58,038 nucleotides of DNA, taken from F1-60-MAGs149 sp037133755. GTDB taxonomy: Bacteria > Actinomycetota > Thermoleophilia > Gaiellales > F1-60-MAGs149. The stretch spans positions 1-58,038 of the forward strand of contig JBAXNN010000015.1 in the NCBI GenBank assembly GCA_037133755.1. Reading direction: 5' to 3'. The notes below the pieces were generated by a model that saw nothing but the letters and a program-made list of their open reading frames with translations, was not told the origin of the DNA and did not search any database. Below, piece by piece: positions 16,471-24,853 of this stretch (the stretch's first letter is position 1; every line of letters starts with the position of its first letter). The position numbers and the translations under genes were made by a program.

Positions 16471-16992
16471 ATGTCGCTGACCACCCGTCTCACCACGCTC
16501 GCCGCCCTTGGCGCGATCGCCCTCATCGCTGTCGGCTGTGCCGGCAGCCCGTCGATGCGCTCGGAGAAGGTGACAGATACCTCCGGTGGATCCGCGGCCA
16601 CGATGGCAGATTCGGGCGCGGCGACCGACGCCGCCAAGAAGGCGCCGACTGGTCCGACCACGGTGACGGTCGACCTCGCCAAGACCGGCCCGTTCGCGAT
16701 CGAACCGTCCGTGACGACCGTTCCCGCCGGCAAGACCACGTTCAACGTGATGAACGACGGCATGATGGTCCACGAGCTCGTCATCCTCCAGACCGACAAG
16801 ACGATCCAGGAGCTCACGAAGCCCGACGGCAGCGCCGACGAGACCACCAACATCAAGGAAACCGGCGACATCGAAGCCGGCAAATCCAAGTCGATCTCCG
16901 TCGATCTCAAGCCCGGCCACTACTGGCTGATCTGCAACCTCCCCGGCCACTTCGCCGGCGGCATGTACAAGGAATTCACCGTCACCGCGTGA
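16471..16992 (+). CDS. cupredoxin-domain lipoprotein
   Basis: 173 residues with a lipobox (VGCAG, Cys23). A Thr/Ala-rich linker leads to a type-I copper domain (about 62-173). The copper ligands are in place: His101 in MMVHELV, then Cys155, His160 and Met165 in ICNLPGHFAGGMYKEF. Such surface blue-copper proteins shuttle electrons or buffer copper. Start ATG 16471 has GAGG 6 nt upstream. The transcript should end at the large palindrome at 17008. It is divergent from the secreted nuclease with a shared 20-bp inverted repeat between them. Confidence 0.92.
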   Translation: MSLTTRLTTLAALGAIALIAVGCAGSPSMRSEKVTDTSGGSAATMADSGAATDAAKKAPTGPTTVTVDLAKTGPFAIEPSVTTVPAGKTTFNVMNDGMMVHELVILQTDKTIQELTKPDGSADETTNIKETGDIEAGKSKSISVDLKPGHYWLICNLPGHFAGGMYKEFTVTA

Positions 16993-17007
16993 GCCTGACA
17001 CTGGGTT

Positions 17008-17053
17008 CGTGTGGTGGGTGTCGTACGGCATGCCGTACGACACCCACCACACG
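17008..17053. terminator. 46-bp perfect palindrome, bidirectional terminator
   Basis: A 23-bp arm is followed by its exact reverse complement with no loop bases (centre GGCATGCC at 17030/17031). It sits between the convergent cupredoxin (stop 16992) and histidine kinase (stop 17099) genes, so a two-way terminator is the simplest role. No T-tract follows. Confidence 0.75.
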
Positions 17054-17098
17054 TTTGTCGTCATGCCGTAGCCCGAGGTTTCTAGGCAGACCTGCGCG

Positions 17099-18211
17099 TT
17101 AAGTCGACAAAGACGCCGTCAGGCGCGCACCGCCCTCGGGGAGTGGCGCGAGCGACCACGCACCCTCGAACGTGCCCACCCAGGCGTCGATGATCGCCGT
17201 CCCCGTCCCGGGCATACGATCAGTGGAGGTCCCCACACCATCGTCATCAACGGTGACAGCCAGATGGTCCGTGAGTCGTTCAACGCTGATGGTCACGTGC
17301 GCGGCGCGCCCATGCATAGCGGCGTTGAGCAATGCCTGCTCGACGATGCGGTACACCGCCGGCGCACGATCGCCAGCATCGAGCCCGTCTGCCACGTGAA
17401 TGACAACATCGATCGAACCGGCATACGAGGTGGCGAGATCCTCCAGGGCGGTGACCAGCCCGACCGCCTCAATCGGTGGCGCAATGCGACGCCCAACCGA
17501 GCGAATACCCGTGCCGCGCAGCCGTTCGAGGTCGGCGACGACGTCACGCAAGCTGATTGCGTCGGTGGCATCGACGTTCTCGGCGATCGCGCTGAGGCGG
17601 AGGTTGGCGCGCAGCAGCACACCCTGGACCTCGTCATGCAACGCCGTGGCAACCTCGTGGCGCACGCGCTCATCGGCCTCGACGATCAGCGTCCGTTGGC
17701 GGCCAAGCTGATCGACCTGTTCGAGCAGGCGACGGGTCTGCTCGCCGATGCGGAAACGGGTGTATCCGACGCCATTCGAGATCGCGAAGAGCAAAATCGC
17801 CACGGTGATGCCGGTCCACACGATGGCGATCGTGAGACTCGCGTACATCCCTTTGCCCGTCACGGCGTCGTCATTGATGAGTCGCAGCGAAAGCAGCCCG
17901 GCCGTGGCCAGGGCTGATCCGGCAAGGCACGCCAGGAGATACCGTGCACGCGTCGGTACCACCAGGGTATGGCGGCGCCAACCACTCACCACGACCATGA
18001 GTGCGACGACGGCGAACATGATCACGACGCCCTCAACGATCAGTAAGGCCGTGTACCGGATGATCTGCATCCGATCAGTTGATGAGATGCCGGCGACGAC
18101 GATGCCGCGGCCGATAAACCCGATGACGCCAAACAGAAAAATCGGCACGGGCGCGATGGGCCACGGCCCAAAGATCAAGCGCCAGCGGGAGAAGCCCATG
18201 TCGGTATCCAC
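17099..18211 (-). CDS. sensor histidine kinase, NarX/DesK (HisKA_3) type
   Basis: 370 residues from GTG 18211. About four membrane segments (20-145) with short loops, then a coiled linker (RRLLEQVDQLGRQRTLIVEADERVR) into the HisKA_3 dimerisation domain with phospho-acceptor His192 in ATALHDEVQGVLL. The ATPase domain shows the N-box (IVEQALLNAAMHG) and G1 box (VTVDDDGVG). No large extracellular sensor is present, so the signal is probably sensed in or near the membrane. The response regulator gene is transcribed divergently from 18270, leaving 58 bp for both promoters, which makes it the obvious partner. Confidence 0.93.
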   Translation of the reverse strand: MDTDMGFSRWRLIFGPWPIAPVPIFLFGVIGFIGRGIVVAGISSTDRMQIIRYTALLIVEGVVIMFAVVALMVVVSGWRRHTLVVPTRARYLLACLAGSALATAGLLSLRLINDDAVTGKGMYASLTIAIVWTGITVAILLFAISNGVGYTRFRIGEQTRRLLEQVDQLGRQRTLIVEADERVRHEVATALHDEVQGVLLRANLRLSAIAENVDATDAISLRDVVADLERLRGTGIRSVGRRIAPPIEAVGLVTALEDLATSYAGSIDVVIHVADGLDAGDRAPAVYRIVEQALLNAAMHGRAAHVTISVERLTDHLAVTVDDDGVGTSTDRMPGTGTAIIDAWVGTFEGAWSLAPLPEGGARLTASLST

Positions 18212-18217
18212 AGCGGC

Positions 18218-18223
18218 AGCGTA
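18218..18223 (-). promoter_or_regulatory. -10 box TACGCT, histidine kinase gene
   Basis: TACGCT on the minus strand, six bases before GTG 18211; it selects that start over the longer frame that would cross into the response regulator promoter. Confidence 0.55.
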
Positions 18224-18257
18224 GCGATCGTCGCCTGCGCGTCCCGGCAAATTGCGC

Positions 18258-18263
18258 CACAAT
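18258..18263 (+). promoter_or_regulatory. -10-like CACAAT, response regulator gene
   Basis: CACAAT (one change from TACAAT) ends six bases before GTG 18270. An ATG at 18252 in the same frame lies upstream of the box and is unlikely to be used. Confidence 0.5.
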
Positions 18264-18269
18264 GCAGAC

Positions 18270-18953
18270 GTGCCAACGTCCCGCGAGATCTCCGTCCTCT
18301 ACGTCGAAGACGATCCGGTCCTTCGCTCGCTCTTCGCCGATCTGATTGACGGCCGCGAAGGCATCAAGGTCGTCGGCACCGCTGCCGACGCCGACACCGC
18401 GATCGAGTTCGCCCGCACGACACCAATCGACGTGGCGCTGCTCGATCTTGCGCTCGGACCGCGTTCGATCAACGGCGCCGAGCTCGGCCTGCGCCTGCGC
18501 CAGCAGTCGAGCGACATGGGCATCGTGCTGATCTCGCAGCACCTGATGCCGAAGTTCCTAACGACGCTGCCGGAGACCGAGCGTCACGGCTGGGCGTACG
18601 TGCAGAAGCGCGGCGACCTGTCCCCGACCGAGCTCGCGCACGTGATCCGCGCGACCGTCGAGGGCAAGACGATCCTCGATCCCACGACCCTTGATGGGCA
18701 GACCGTCGACGGCGCCGCACTCGACAAGCTGACGTCGCGCCAGCGCGACGTCCTCGCGCTGCTCGCCACCGGACGCGACGCACTTGGCATCGCCGACGAA
18801 CTCCACCTGGCGCACACCACCGTCCGTCGCGATATCTCGAATGCCTATCGCGTGCTCGTCCCCGACGTGGGCCCCGGGTACGACCCCCGTACGGCCGCGG
18901 TCCTCGAGTACCTGCGCGTCACGCGCCCGTACGACTTCAGCGACGAGGACTAG
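18270..18953 (+). CDS. NarL/FixJ-type response regulator
   Basis: 227 residues from GTG 18270. The receiver domain has the acidic pair Asp14/Asp15 (YVEDDP), phospho-acceptor Asp59 (VALLDLALG), Ser in LISQ and Lys in VQKRGD. The C-terminal helix-turn-helix is LuxR-like (LTSRQRDVLALLATGRDALGIADELHLAHTTVRRDISN), though weaker than typical in the GLSNKEIA position. It forms a pair with the divergent HisKA_3 kinase. Its TAG stop overlaps the stop of the convergent zinc-ribbon gene by four bases (CTAG, 18950-18953). Confidence 0.92.
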   Translation: MPTSREISVLYVEDDPVLRSLFADLIDGREGIKVVGTAADADTAIEFARTTPIDVALLDLALGPRSINGAELGLRLRQQSSDMGIVLISQHLMPKFLTTLPETERHGWAYVQKRGDLSPTELAHVIRATVEGKTILDPTTLDGQTVDGAALDKLTSRQRDVLALLATGRDALGIADELHLAHTTVRRDISNAYRVLVPDVGPGYDPRTAAVLEYLRVTRPYDFSDED

Positions 18954-19138
18954 GCGGCTTCGAGCCCGTCGAGCGGCGCACCGCCGCAGCACGGGTCGAT
19001 GTTGATCTTGCACGTCGCGCACTGGCTATGGCCGTGCACGTAGATGGGCTCAGCCGTACTCCCGCACATCGGGCACGGCTGCGCGCAGGCCACGGGGCGC
19101 AGCCGGCGGTCCTCTTGGGGTTCAGCGTCATCGAGCAC
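18950..19138 (-). CDS. 62-residue zinc-ribbon protein
   Basis: 62 residues from GTG 19138. Contains CPMCGS (about residues 22-27), then HSQCATCKINIDPCCGG (about 38-54): two Cys pairs suited to one zinc ribbon, plus extra Cys and His. The start is supported by a TACGAT box six bases upstream. Such small ribbons often act as adaptors or in nucleic acid binding. Whether it works with the adjacent convergent two-component pair is unknown. Confidence 0.75.
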   Translation of the reverse strand: MLDDAEPQEDRRLRPVACAQPCPMCGSTAEPIYVHGHSQCATCKINIDPCCGGAPLDGLEAA

Positions 19139-19144
19139 GCTGCG

Positions 19145-19150
19145 ATCGTA
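19145..19150 (-). promoter_or_regulatory. -10 box TACGAT, zinc-ribbon gene
   Basis: TACGAT on the minus strand ends six bases before GTG 19138. Confidence 0.55.
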
Positions 19151-19179
19151 TCGCCCAGCCGCCCGAGCCCGCCGTGGGC

Positions 19180-21435
19180 TCAGCCGGTAACGGGCTCCGG
19201 ATTGATCACCTTGAATCGGGCCTGCGATTCGTTGTTGGTCATCTTCGACTCTTCCGTCGACGTACCGATGACACCGCGCAGCACATACGCGCCCGGGGTG
19301 GTGACCGCCCGCGTCGCCGCGAAGGTGACGACGTCACCTGGCATCAGGGTGCCAATGCTGCAGGTGATCATCCCGCCGGCGCGACGGCACGTCCCGCGCG
19401 ACGGCGTGACCGTCATCGGCCGAGCCGCAGCCGCGATGCCGAAGACGACGGTGACATTGCGTGCCGCATAGGGGCCGTAATTGCGTGCGGTCGCCGCATA
19501 CGAGACCACGCGCCCGGCGTACGAGATGGTCGGCGTCGCCCGAACGCGAATGCCCACATCGGCAATCGGTCCCATCCGCGGGTGGGGCTTGCCGAGCTTG
19601 ACGATCGGCGTCGTGGGCGAGCCCGGACCCGACGGCGTATACGGCGTCGGCGAGCCTGCGGGAACGATCGGAACGGACGGGATGATGGCCGGATTGATCA
19701 ACGCATTGGTGAACGTGCAGTCCGTCCGCGGATTGGCCGGCGTCAGCGTAATCGTCGCCTCGCCACCCTGGAACGCGACCGGCGTGCCGTCGCAGACAAC
19801 CGACTCCAGCATCCACTCGCTGCTGCCAACGTAGGCATCGGCGGTCTCGCTGATCACGTACGTGCCGAGTTGGAGCTGCGTCAGCGACTCACCGGTTGCG
19901 AGCGCCGTGCCAGCAGGCCCCGCCTGCCCCGTCCGGGCCGTCTGGGTGCGTTCGAAGGTCGGGTCGGCCTTCGACGTGACGACGAAGCCGGCGTTGCCGA
20001 CCGCCCCCGTCGTCTCCTTGCGCAGCGTGATCGCGCCACTCGGCGTGAACGTGTTAGTGAGCGAACAGGCAGCGCCAGTGCCCGCCACAACGGTGATGTC
20101 AAACGACACATCGTTCGTCGGCTTGATGGGCTTGCCATCGCACACCACCGCGGTGAGTCGCCACGTGCCGAGCGACGAGACAGGCATCGACTCGGACACA
20201 TGCTGTAGCCCGGCAGCGGCGAGCGTGACCGACTGCGCAGCACCCGGGACGCCGTCGACCGCGGTCGCCAGCGTCGCCGACTGGGTTGCGGCGGCACCGT
20301 CGGCGCGAACGGTCACGGGGAAGGACCCCGTGCTGCCGAGGGTCGTCTTCATGAGCGTCAGGACGCTCGGAGGCGGTGCGATGGTCGAGTTCGTGAAGGT
20401 GCACGTGACGTGGTCACCGCCGGCAAGGACAATCGCCGCCGAACCCGCCTGCGTGGCCGAGTTCACGAGCTCCGTCGTAGCCGCCGACTTGCCGGTGCTC
20501 GAAACACACGACGCACTGCTCAGGCGCCAACCGCTCTGCGGCGTCTCGATGATCGACCACGGCGCCCCGCCCGCCACCACGGCGTTACGCACGAAGTCGA
20601 CGGATGCCGGCGCAGCCGACGTGGCCGCGAGAGAGAACAGACCGCCCGGGTTGTATGACACCGAACCGGAGAACGACGCCGACTGCTGCACTTGCGTGGA
20701 GCCGTCGTACGACTGGACCTTCTTCACGACCGTGATCGTGCCGCTCTGTGGCGTCTGGTCCACGAGGTACGCGTAACAGAACACATCGGTATGGCCCGTG
20801 GGTACGCGCACCCACTCCACGTTGTCGCCGTTGAGGTTGTCAACGGCGCAGCGGAGTGCAGCGAAGCCGTACTGGTTGCCGAACTTCGACGTCAGCAGCG
20901 GGTCGCCCGGTACGCCGCTCTGAACCCAGAGCTTCGAATTGGAGCCCACGAGCTTGGCCTGCGCAGCCGTCAATTCCACGGTCGTGGCACCCTTGATCGT
21001 CGTGCCCGTCGATCCGCCCATCACGTTGGGCAGCGGCACGCTTGCCTCGGTCGCGATCGTGCCGGTGTACGCACCCGTCACCTTGGACAGCTTGCCCCAG
21101 GCGCCGCTATCCGCACGCGATGCGTAGCCCGTGCCCATCGTGAACTTCCAGTCGACCACCGGCGTGCACTTCAGCTGCGTGCCCACATCCTCGAGCGTGG
21201 GCAGCACTTCTGCCCCCGCCGCGTACTGCGTGTCGCCGCCGAGGTTCTGCAGGCTCTCCATAAGGTTGTTGCGCGCGCGATTTGCATACACATCGGTGTA
21301 GGTGGGGCAGGCACGGGCGACAAACGTCACGCGGAGCGCGGGCGACGAGGTTTCCGCCTGCGCGGTGGTGCCACCCACGAGGACGAAGCAGAGACTGAGG
21401 GTGAGCACGGTCGTGGCAATGACAATCAGGCGCAT
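19180..21435 (-). CDS. large secreted repeat protein (prealbumin-like + DUF11-like)
   Basis: 751 residues from the ATG at 21435; a second ATG two codons upstream falls inside or next to the -10 box. Signal peptide ends near TAQAETS. The N-terminal region (about 30-230) is unique, with several Cys. Then come three to four modules ending in CTFTN or CSLTN (about 235-600), each with a SETP/ISET-like turn, which resemble SpaA/prealbumin-type surface domains. A Pro/Ser-rich hinge (SPTPYTPSGPGSPTTP) leads to a DUF11-like repeat (RNYGPYAARNVTVVF, TNNESQA). No LPxTG or terminal membrane helix, so it is released or held non-covalently. Probably an adhesin-like or envelope protein. Confidence 0.85.
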   Translation of the reverse strand: MRLIVIATTVLTLSLCFVLVGGTTAQAETSSPALRVTFVARACPTYTDVYANRARNNLMESLQNLGGDTQYAAGAEVLPTLEDVGTQLKCTPVVDWKFTMGTGYASRADSGAWGKLSKVTGAYTGTIATEASVPLPNVMGGSTGTTIKGATTVELTAAQAKLVGSNSKLWVQSGVPGDPLLTSKFGNQYGFAALRCAVDNLNGDNVEWVRVPTGHTDVFCYAYLVDQTPQSGTITVVKKVQSYDGSTQVQQSASFSGSVSYNPGGLFSLAATSAAPASVDFVRNAVVAGGAPWSIIETPQSGWRLSSASCVSSTGKSAATTELVNSATQAGSAAIVLAGGDHVTCTFTNSTIAPPPSVLTLMKTTLGSTGSFPVTVRADGAAATQSATLATAVDGVPGAAQSVTLAAAGLQHVSESMPVSSLGTWRLTAVVCDGKPIKPTNDVSFDITVVAGTGAACSLTNTFTPSGAITLRKETTGAVGNAGFVVTSKADPTFERTQTARTGQAGPAGTALATGESLTQLQLGTYVISETADAYVGSSEWMLESVVCDGTPVAFQGGEATITLTPANPRTDCTFTNALINPAIIPSVPIVPAGSPTPYTPSGPGSPTTPIVKLGKPHPRMGPIADVGIRVRATPTISYAGRVVSYAATARNYGPYAARNVTVVFGIAAAARPMTVTPSRGTCRRAGGMITCSIGTLMPGDVVTFAATRAVTTPGAYVLRGVIGTSTEESKMTNNESQARFKVINPEPVTG

Positions 21436-21442
21436 GAGCATG

Positions 21443-21448
21443 AGGGTA
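21443..21448 (-). promoter_or_regulatory. -10 box TACCCT deciding ATG start at 21435
   Basis: TACCCT on the minus strand. The first ATG (21441) is only one base downstream of it; the second (21435) is seven bases downstream, the spacing seen at other leaderless genes here. Confidence 0.6.
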
Positions 21449-21527
21449 CCTGATTCTTGACACTGCTTTCAGCCCGCGCGTCACACGTGTGATGTGGCTT
21501 TCAGGAGAACGCGCCGCGGGTCGCGCA

Positions 21528-21533
21528 TATCAT
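21528..21533 (+). promoter_or_regulatory. -10 box TATCAT deciding GTG start at 21541
   Basis: TATCAT overlaps the ATG at 21532, so that codon cannot be in the mRNA if this is the promoter; GTG 21541 lies seven bases downstream. Confidence 0.6.
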
Positions 21534-21540
21534 GCGACCT

Positions 21541-22908
21541 GTGAGTACACCCCCTCGAGCGCCACGATCGCGGCCGCGCGGTCGTCAGCGCCGGCGCCGC
21601 CCATGGGGTTGGATCCTGCTCCTCCTCGCAGTCGTGCTGGTGGCGCTCGGTGCCGGAGGCTGGTGGGCTTGGGGCCAGCGCAACCCCGCCGAGATCTCCG
21701 GCAACCCGACGCAGGAGTTCATCACCGCGACGACGTCGGCAGCCACGACCACGTTGCCGGAGACGGTCCAGAACTGGCCGACCTACGGCTTCGACAACGC
21801 GCGCACGCGCTGGAACCCGAACCTTCGCCATCGCCCGCCGTTCACGACGAAGTGGCGCTTTGGTGCTGGCGGGCTCCTGGAGTTTCCACCGGCCGTGGCT
21901 GACGGGATGCTCTACGTCGGCCAGATCCGCGGCAGGTTCTTCGCCATCGACACGGAGACGGGCGTCCCCGCGTGGCGCAAGAATATCCACCACTGCTCCG
22001 CCGCCACACCCGCCGTTGCTGACGGCGTCGTCTACGCGTCGTTTCTCGCCGAGTACCCGTGCCCCAAGGGCGAATTTGGCGGTGGCGGCTACGTCTTTGC
22101 GTGGGATGCCAAGACCGGCGTGCGCAAGTGGGTGGCCGAGCTGCCGCCCGTGGAGTCGTCGCCGCTCGTCCAAGACGGCACGGTCTACGTCGGCGCCTGG
22201 GACAACAAGGTCTACGCACTCGACGCGGCAACGGGCGCGGTCAAGTGGGCCACGCAAACCGATGCGCAGATCGTGTCCTCCGCCAGTTGGGTCGATGCCG
22301 CCGCCGCCGGCGGCTCCCCCGCGATCGTGATTGGCACCAACGGCGGCAGCCTCTACGAGCTCGATGCCGCGACCGGTGCCGTGCGCTGGAAGGCGCAAAG
22401 CAACAGCGTCCTCGGCAGCGGGCGCGAGTACTTCTACGCCACGCCGACCGTTGCCTATGGGCGCGTCTTCATCGGCAACACCGACGGCTGGTTGTACGCC
22501 TACGGTGCGCAGAGCGGCAAACTGATCTGGGCCAAGCACGCCGGGTCGTACGTCTACACCGCCGCTGTGGCGGCCGGCCAGGTGATCTACATCGGCACGT
22601 ACGACGGCAACATCATCGCGTTCGACGCCGCCACCGGCGACCGCCTCTGGACCGCGCCGGCGCCAGGCGCTGTCCACGGCGCGCCCGTGCTGATGGATGG
22701 GCTCCTCTACTTCTCGACCTGCTCAGGCTGCGGGCAGAATGGCGTCCGCGGCGCGAAAGCCGGACCCGATGGCATCCACGCCATGGACATCACGACGCAT
22801 AAGATCGTGTGGAGCGATACGGATGGGAAGTACTCGCCCCTGGTCGCCGACGAAACGCACGTCTACCTGATCGGCGCCGGCAGCATTCGCGGCACGACGT
22901 CGAACTGA
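21541..22908 (+). CDS. membrane-anchored PQQ-type beta-propeller protein
   Basis: 455 residues from GTG 21541. A basic N-terminus (about 1-22) precedes one membrane helix (WGWILLLLAVVLVALGAGGWWAW), leaving the bulk outside the cell. From about residue 75 on there are repeats of the PQQ/YVTN-like type: GTVYVGAWDNKVYALDAATGAVKW, GSLYELDAATGAVRW, VIYIGTYDGNIIAFDAATGDRLW, each beginning with a strand and closing at a W. These match PQQ-binding-like (BamB-like) propeller blades. No dehydrogenase active-site set is apparent, so a scaffold or binding role is more likely than catalysis. Four Cys occur in pairs (HHCS, YPCP, TCSGC). Confidence 0.9.
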   Translation: MSTPPRAPRSRPRGRQRRRRPWGWILLLLAVVLVALGAGGWWAWGQRNPAEISGNPTQEFITATTSAATTTLPETVQNWPTYGFDNARTRWNPNLRHRPPFTTKWRFGAGGLLEFPPAVADGMLYVGQIRGRFFAIDTETGVPAWRKNIHHCSAATPAVADGVVYASFLAEYPCPKGEFGGGGYVFAWDAKTGVRKWVAELPPVESSPLVQDGTVYVGAWDNKVYALDAATGAVKWATQTDAQIVSSASWVDAAAAGGSPAIVIGTNGGSLYELDAATGAVRWKAQSNSVLGSGREYFYATPTVAYGRVFIGNTDGWLYAYGAQSGKLIWAKHAGSYVYTAAVAAGQVIYIGTYDGNIIAFDAATGDRLWTAPAPGAVHGAPVLMDGLLYFSTCSGCGQNGVRGAKAGPDGIHAMDITTHKIVWSDTDGKYSPLVADETHVYLIGAGSIRGTTSN

Positions 22909-22911
22909 TCG

Positions 22912-23562
22912 TCAGTCGAGTGGCTTGATCGCGGTCGTGCGCAGCCCGGCGCGCTCCGCCGCGATGCGGACGATGAACACAACGGTGATGCAGGCGGTCG
23001 ATGCGATGCCGCCGTTGACTCCGTCGAGCAGCACGTACGTGATAGCTCCGGCCACGGCTGCGATCGCGTACGGCGGCCCAGGGCGCATGATCCGCGGCAC
23101 CTCTCCGAGCAGGAGGGCGGCTGCCAACCCTCCGCCGACGGCGGCGAACGAGCCGACGAAGACCGCCGTGATCGCCGGCAGATGGAACGTGACGGCGTAC
23201 TGCGCGCCGACGGCTGCAAACAGACCCATCGTGAGCGCATCGAGCAGAAACAGCGCGTAGGCGAACCGGGCGATCTGCCGACCGAGTACCAGAATGACCA
23301 CGACGGCCAGCCCGACGACGGCGATGTATTCCCAATGCCGCAGCACCTCGGGCGGTGTATTGCCGATCAGCACGTCGCGGATCAGGCCGCCGCCGAAGCC
23401 GAGCGAGATCGCGAGGATGACCACGCCTGCGATGTCCAGTTTCTTCTCGTGCTGCCGTGCCAGCAGCGCGCCCTCAAGGGCACCGACAGCCGTGGCGACG
23501 AGACTCAGCCAGACGGGCGTGTCCTTGGCGAAGTCGGGCAGGAACGAGGTGACGTCGGCCAC
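22912..23562 (-). CDS. TRIC-type cation channel family protein (UPF0126)
   Basis: 216 residues from GTG 23562. Seven predicted membrane helices in two similar halves, each with a GG-containing kink: ALEGALLARQHEKKLDIAGVVILAISLGFGGGLIRDVLIG and GSFAAVGGGLAAALLLGEVPRIM. This is the bacterial TRIC/UPF0126 layout; homologues form homotrimeric monovalent cation channels. An ATG at 23628 would add a Tyr/Arg-rich tail that runs back over the divergent gene start and is rejected. Three bases separate its stop from that of the convergent propeller gene. Confidence 0.92.
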   Translation of the reverse strand: MADVTSFLPDFAKDTPVWLSLVATAVGALEGALLARQHEKKLDIAGVVILAISLGFGGGLIRDVLIGNTPPEVLRHWEYIAVVGLAVVVILVLGRQIARFAYALFLLDALTMGLFAAVGAQYAVTFHLPAITAVFVGSFAAVGGGLAAALLLGEVPRIMRPGPPYAIAAVAGAITYVLLDGVNGGIASTACITVVFIVRIAAERAGLRTTAIKPLD

Positions 23563-23568
23563 ATCCGC

Positions 23569-23574
23569 AGGATA
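23569..23574 (-). promoter_or_regulatory. -10 box TATCCT, TRIC gene
   Basis: TATCCT on the minus strand, six bases before GTG 23562. It lies 26 bp from the opposing -10 box of the serine hydrolase gene. Confidence 0.6.
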
Positions 23575-23600
23575 CGTTCGCGCCTCACGCGCCGAGCGAC

Positions 23601-23606
23601 CATACT
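23601..23606 (+). promoter_or_regulatory. -10-like CATACT, serine hydrolase gene
   Basis: CATACT (one change from TATACT) ends six bases before ATG 23613. Confidence 0.5.
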
Positions 23607-23612
23607 CCCGGC

Positions 23613-24770
23613 ATGGACCGCCCCACACTCGACAACTGGATGCGCCCGCCGCACCCCTTCTGGTCGTTCCGCCACGTGCGTGAACTGATCCCGACTGCTC
23701 GCATCCGTCACGGGCATCACCCTCGTGTGCTCCCGTTCGAGCCCGCCGGCAACCTGCTCGATCTGCGCTTCGAGAGCAAGGCGGGTGAGCGCGTGCTCGG
23801 CGAGTACCTCGCCAACACCCAGACGGACGCGCTCGTCGCGGTCAAGGACGGCAAGGTCGCTCTCGAGTGGATGGCTCCCGGCGTTCGCGACGACGAGCCG
23901 CACCTGATGTTCAGCGTGACGAAGTCGATCACCGCGCTCTTGTGCGGCGCGCTCGTGGGTGCCGGCAAGATCGATCCCGACGCCCCCGTCGTGCAGTACG
24001 TGCCAGAGGTCGCCGACAGTGGGTTCGGCGACGCGACGGTGCGTCACCTGCTCGACATGGAGGCGTCGTACTCGTTCGTCGAGGACTACTCGCCCGGGCC
24101 GGACATCGTCCTCTACCGGAACTCCGCTGGCTGGTATCCGGCACCGCCCGATCACATGGGCCTGCACGCGTTCCTGGCCTCGCGGCAGAAGGAAGGCGAG
24201 CATGGCCAGCGCTTCCGCTACATGTCGCCCACGACCGACATGCTCGGCTGGGTCTGCGAGGCAGCCAGTGGCCTGCCCTACGCACTCGCCGTGTCGCAGT
24301 ACCTCTGGGTGCCGATGGGCGCCGAGGCCGACGGCGACATGACCCTCGACCGCTTCGGCGTGCCGCGTGCCGCCGGCGGCCTGAGCGGCACCGCCCGCGA
24401 TATCGCGCGCCTCGGCATGATCGTCGCCGAGGGCGGCGCCGGCATCGTCCCCGGCGATTTCATCGACGACCTCACCAACGGTGGCGACCCTGCCCACTGG
24501 GCGATCGGCGACTACGCCGACTGGCTGCCCGGCGGCTGCTACCGCTCCTGCTGGTACCAGCCACGCGTGGATCCCGACTGCGTCATGGCCGTCGGCATTC
24601 ACGGGCAGATGATCTACGTGGATCGGTCGCGCAACGTCGTCGTCGTCAAGCAGTCCTCGTGGGACACGCCCGACAGCAACGATCTGCATTCCGACGCCGA
24701 GTACGCCTGCCGGGCCATCGCCCGCTCGCTGACGGCCGAGGAGCCAGACGCGCTGCTCGCTGCCACCTAG
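23613..24770 (+). CDS. serine hydrolase, beta-lactamase/esterase (class C-like) family
   Basis: 385 residues. The SxxK motif is SVTK (Ser101-Lys104) in LMFSVTKSITALL. The YxN position is occupied by YMSPTTD (about 208), with Ser where Asn is common; the late HTG/KTG-like element is not obvious. There is no signal peptide, so it acts in the cytoplasm, which fits esterase or amide hydrolase members (6-aminohexanoate-dimer hydrolase-like) rather than a penicillin-resistance enzyme. A second member of the same family is encoded at 38708-39892. Confidence 0.9.
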   Translation: MDRPTLDNWMRPPHPFWSFRHVRELIPTARIRHGHHPRVLPFEPAGNLLDLRFESKAGERVLGEYLANTQTDALVAVKDGKVALEWMAPGVRDDEPHLMFSVTKSITALLCGALVGAGKIDPDAPVVQYVPEVADSGFGDATVRHLLDMEASYSFVEDYSPGPDIVLYRNSAGWYPAPPDHMGLHAFLASRQKEGEHGQRFRYMSPTTDMLGWVCEAASGLPYALAVSQYLWVPMGAEADGDMTLDRFGVPRAAGGLSGTARDIARLGMIVAEGGAGIVPGDFIDDLTNGGDPAHWAIGDYADWLPGGCYRSCWYQPRVDPDCVMAVGIHGQMIYVDRSRNVVVVKQSSWDTPDSNDLHSDAEYACRAIARSLTAEEPDALLAAT

Positions 24771-24853
24771 AGCCTGCTGCGTTCACGTCGAGCGGCGACC
24801 TCGAGGCGATCGAGGCGCTCGCCGATCAAGTCGACCGTGAAGCTCTCGTGGAC

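Noticed and set aside
17008..17053. Phage attachment or recombination site
   Set aside because: No integrase or mobile gene nearby; convergent gene ends make a terminator the simpler reading.
23613..24770. Antibiotic-resistance beta-lactamase
   Set aside because: No signal peptide, altered YxN position and no clear KTG; it fits cytoplasmic esterase/amide-hydrolase relatives better.
24770..24853. Possible remnant of a HEPN partner downstream of the nucleotidyltransferase
   Set aside because: On the minus strand there is a short open stretch of about 28 codons ending in TAG, but no start codon and no HEPN RxxxxH motif, so it is not supportable.
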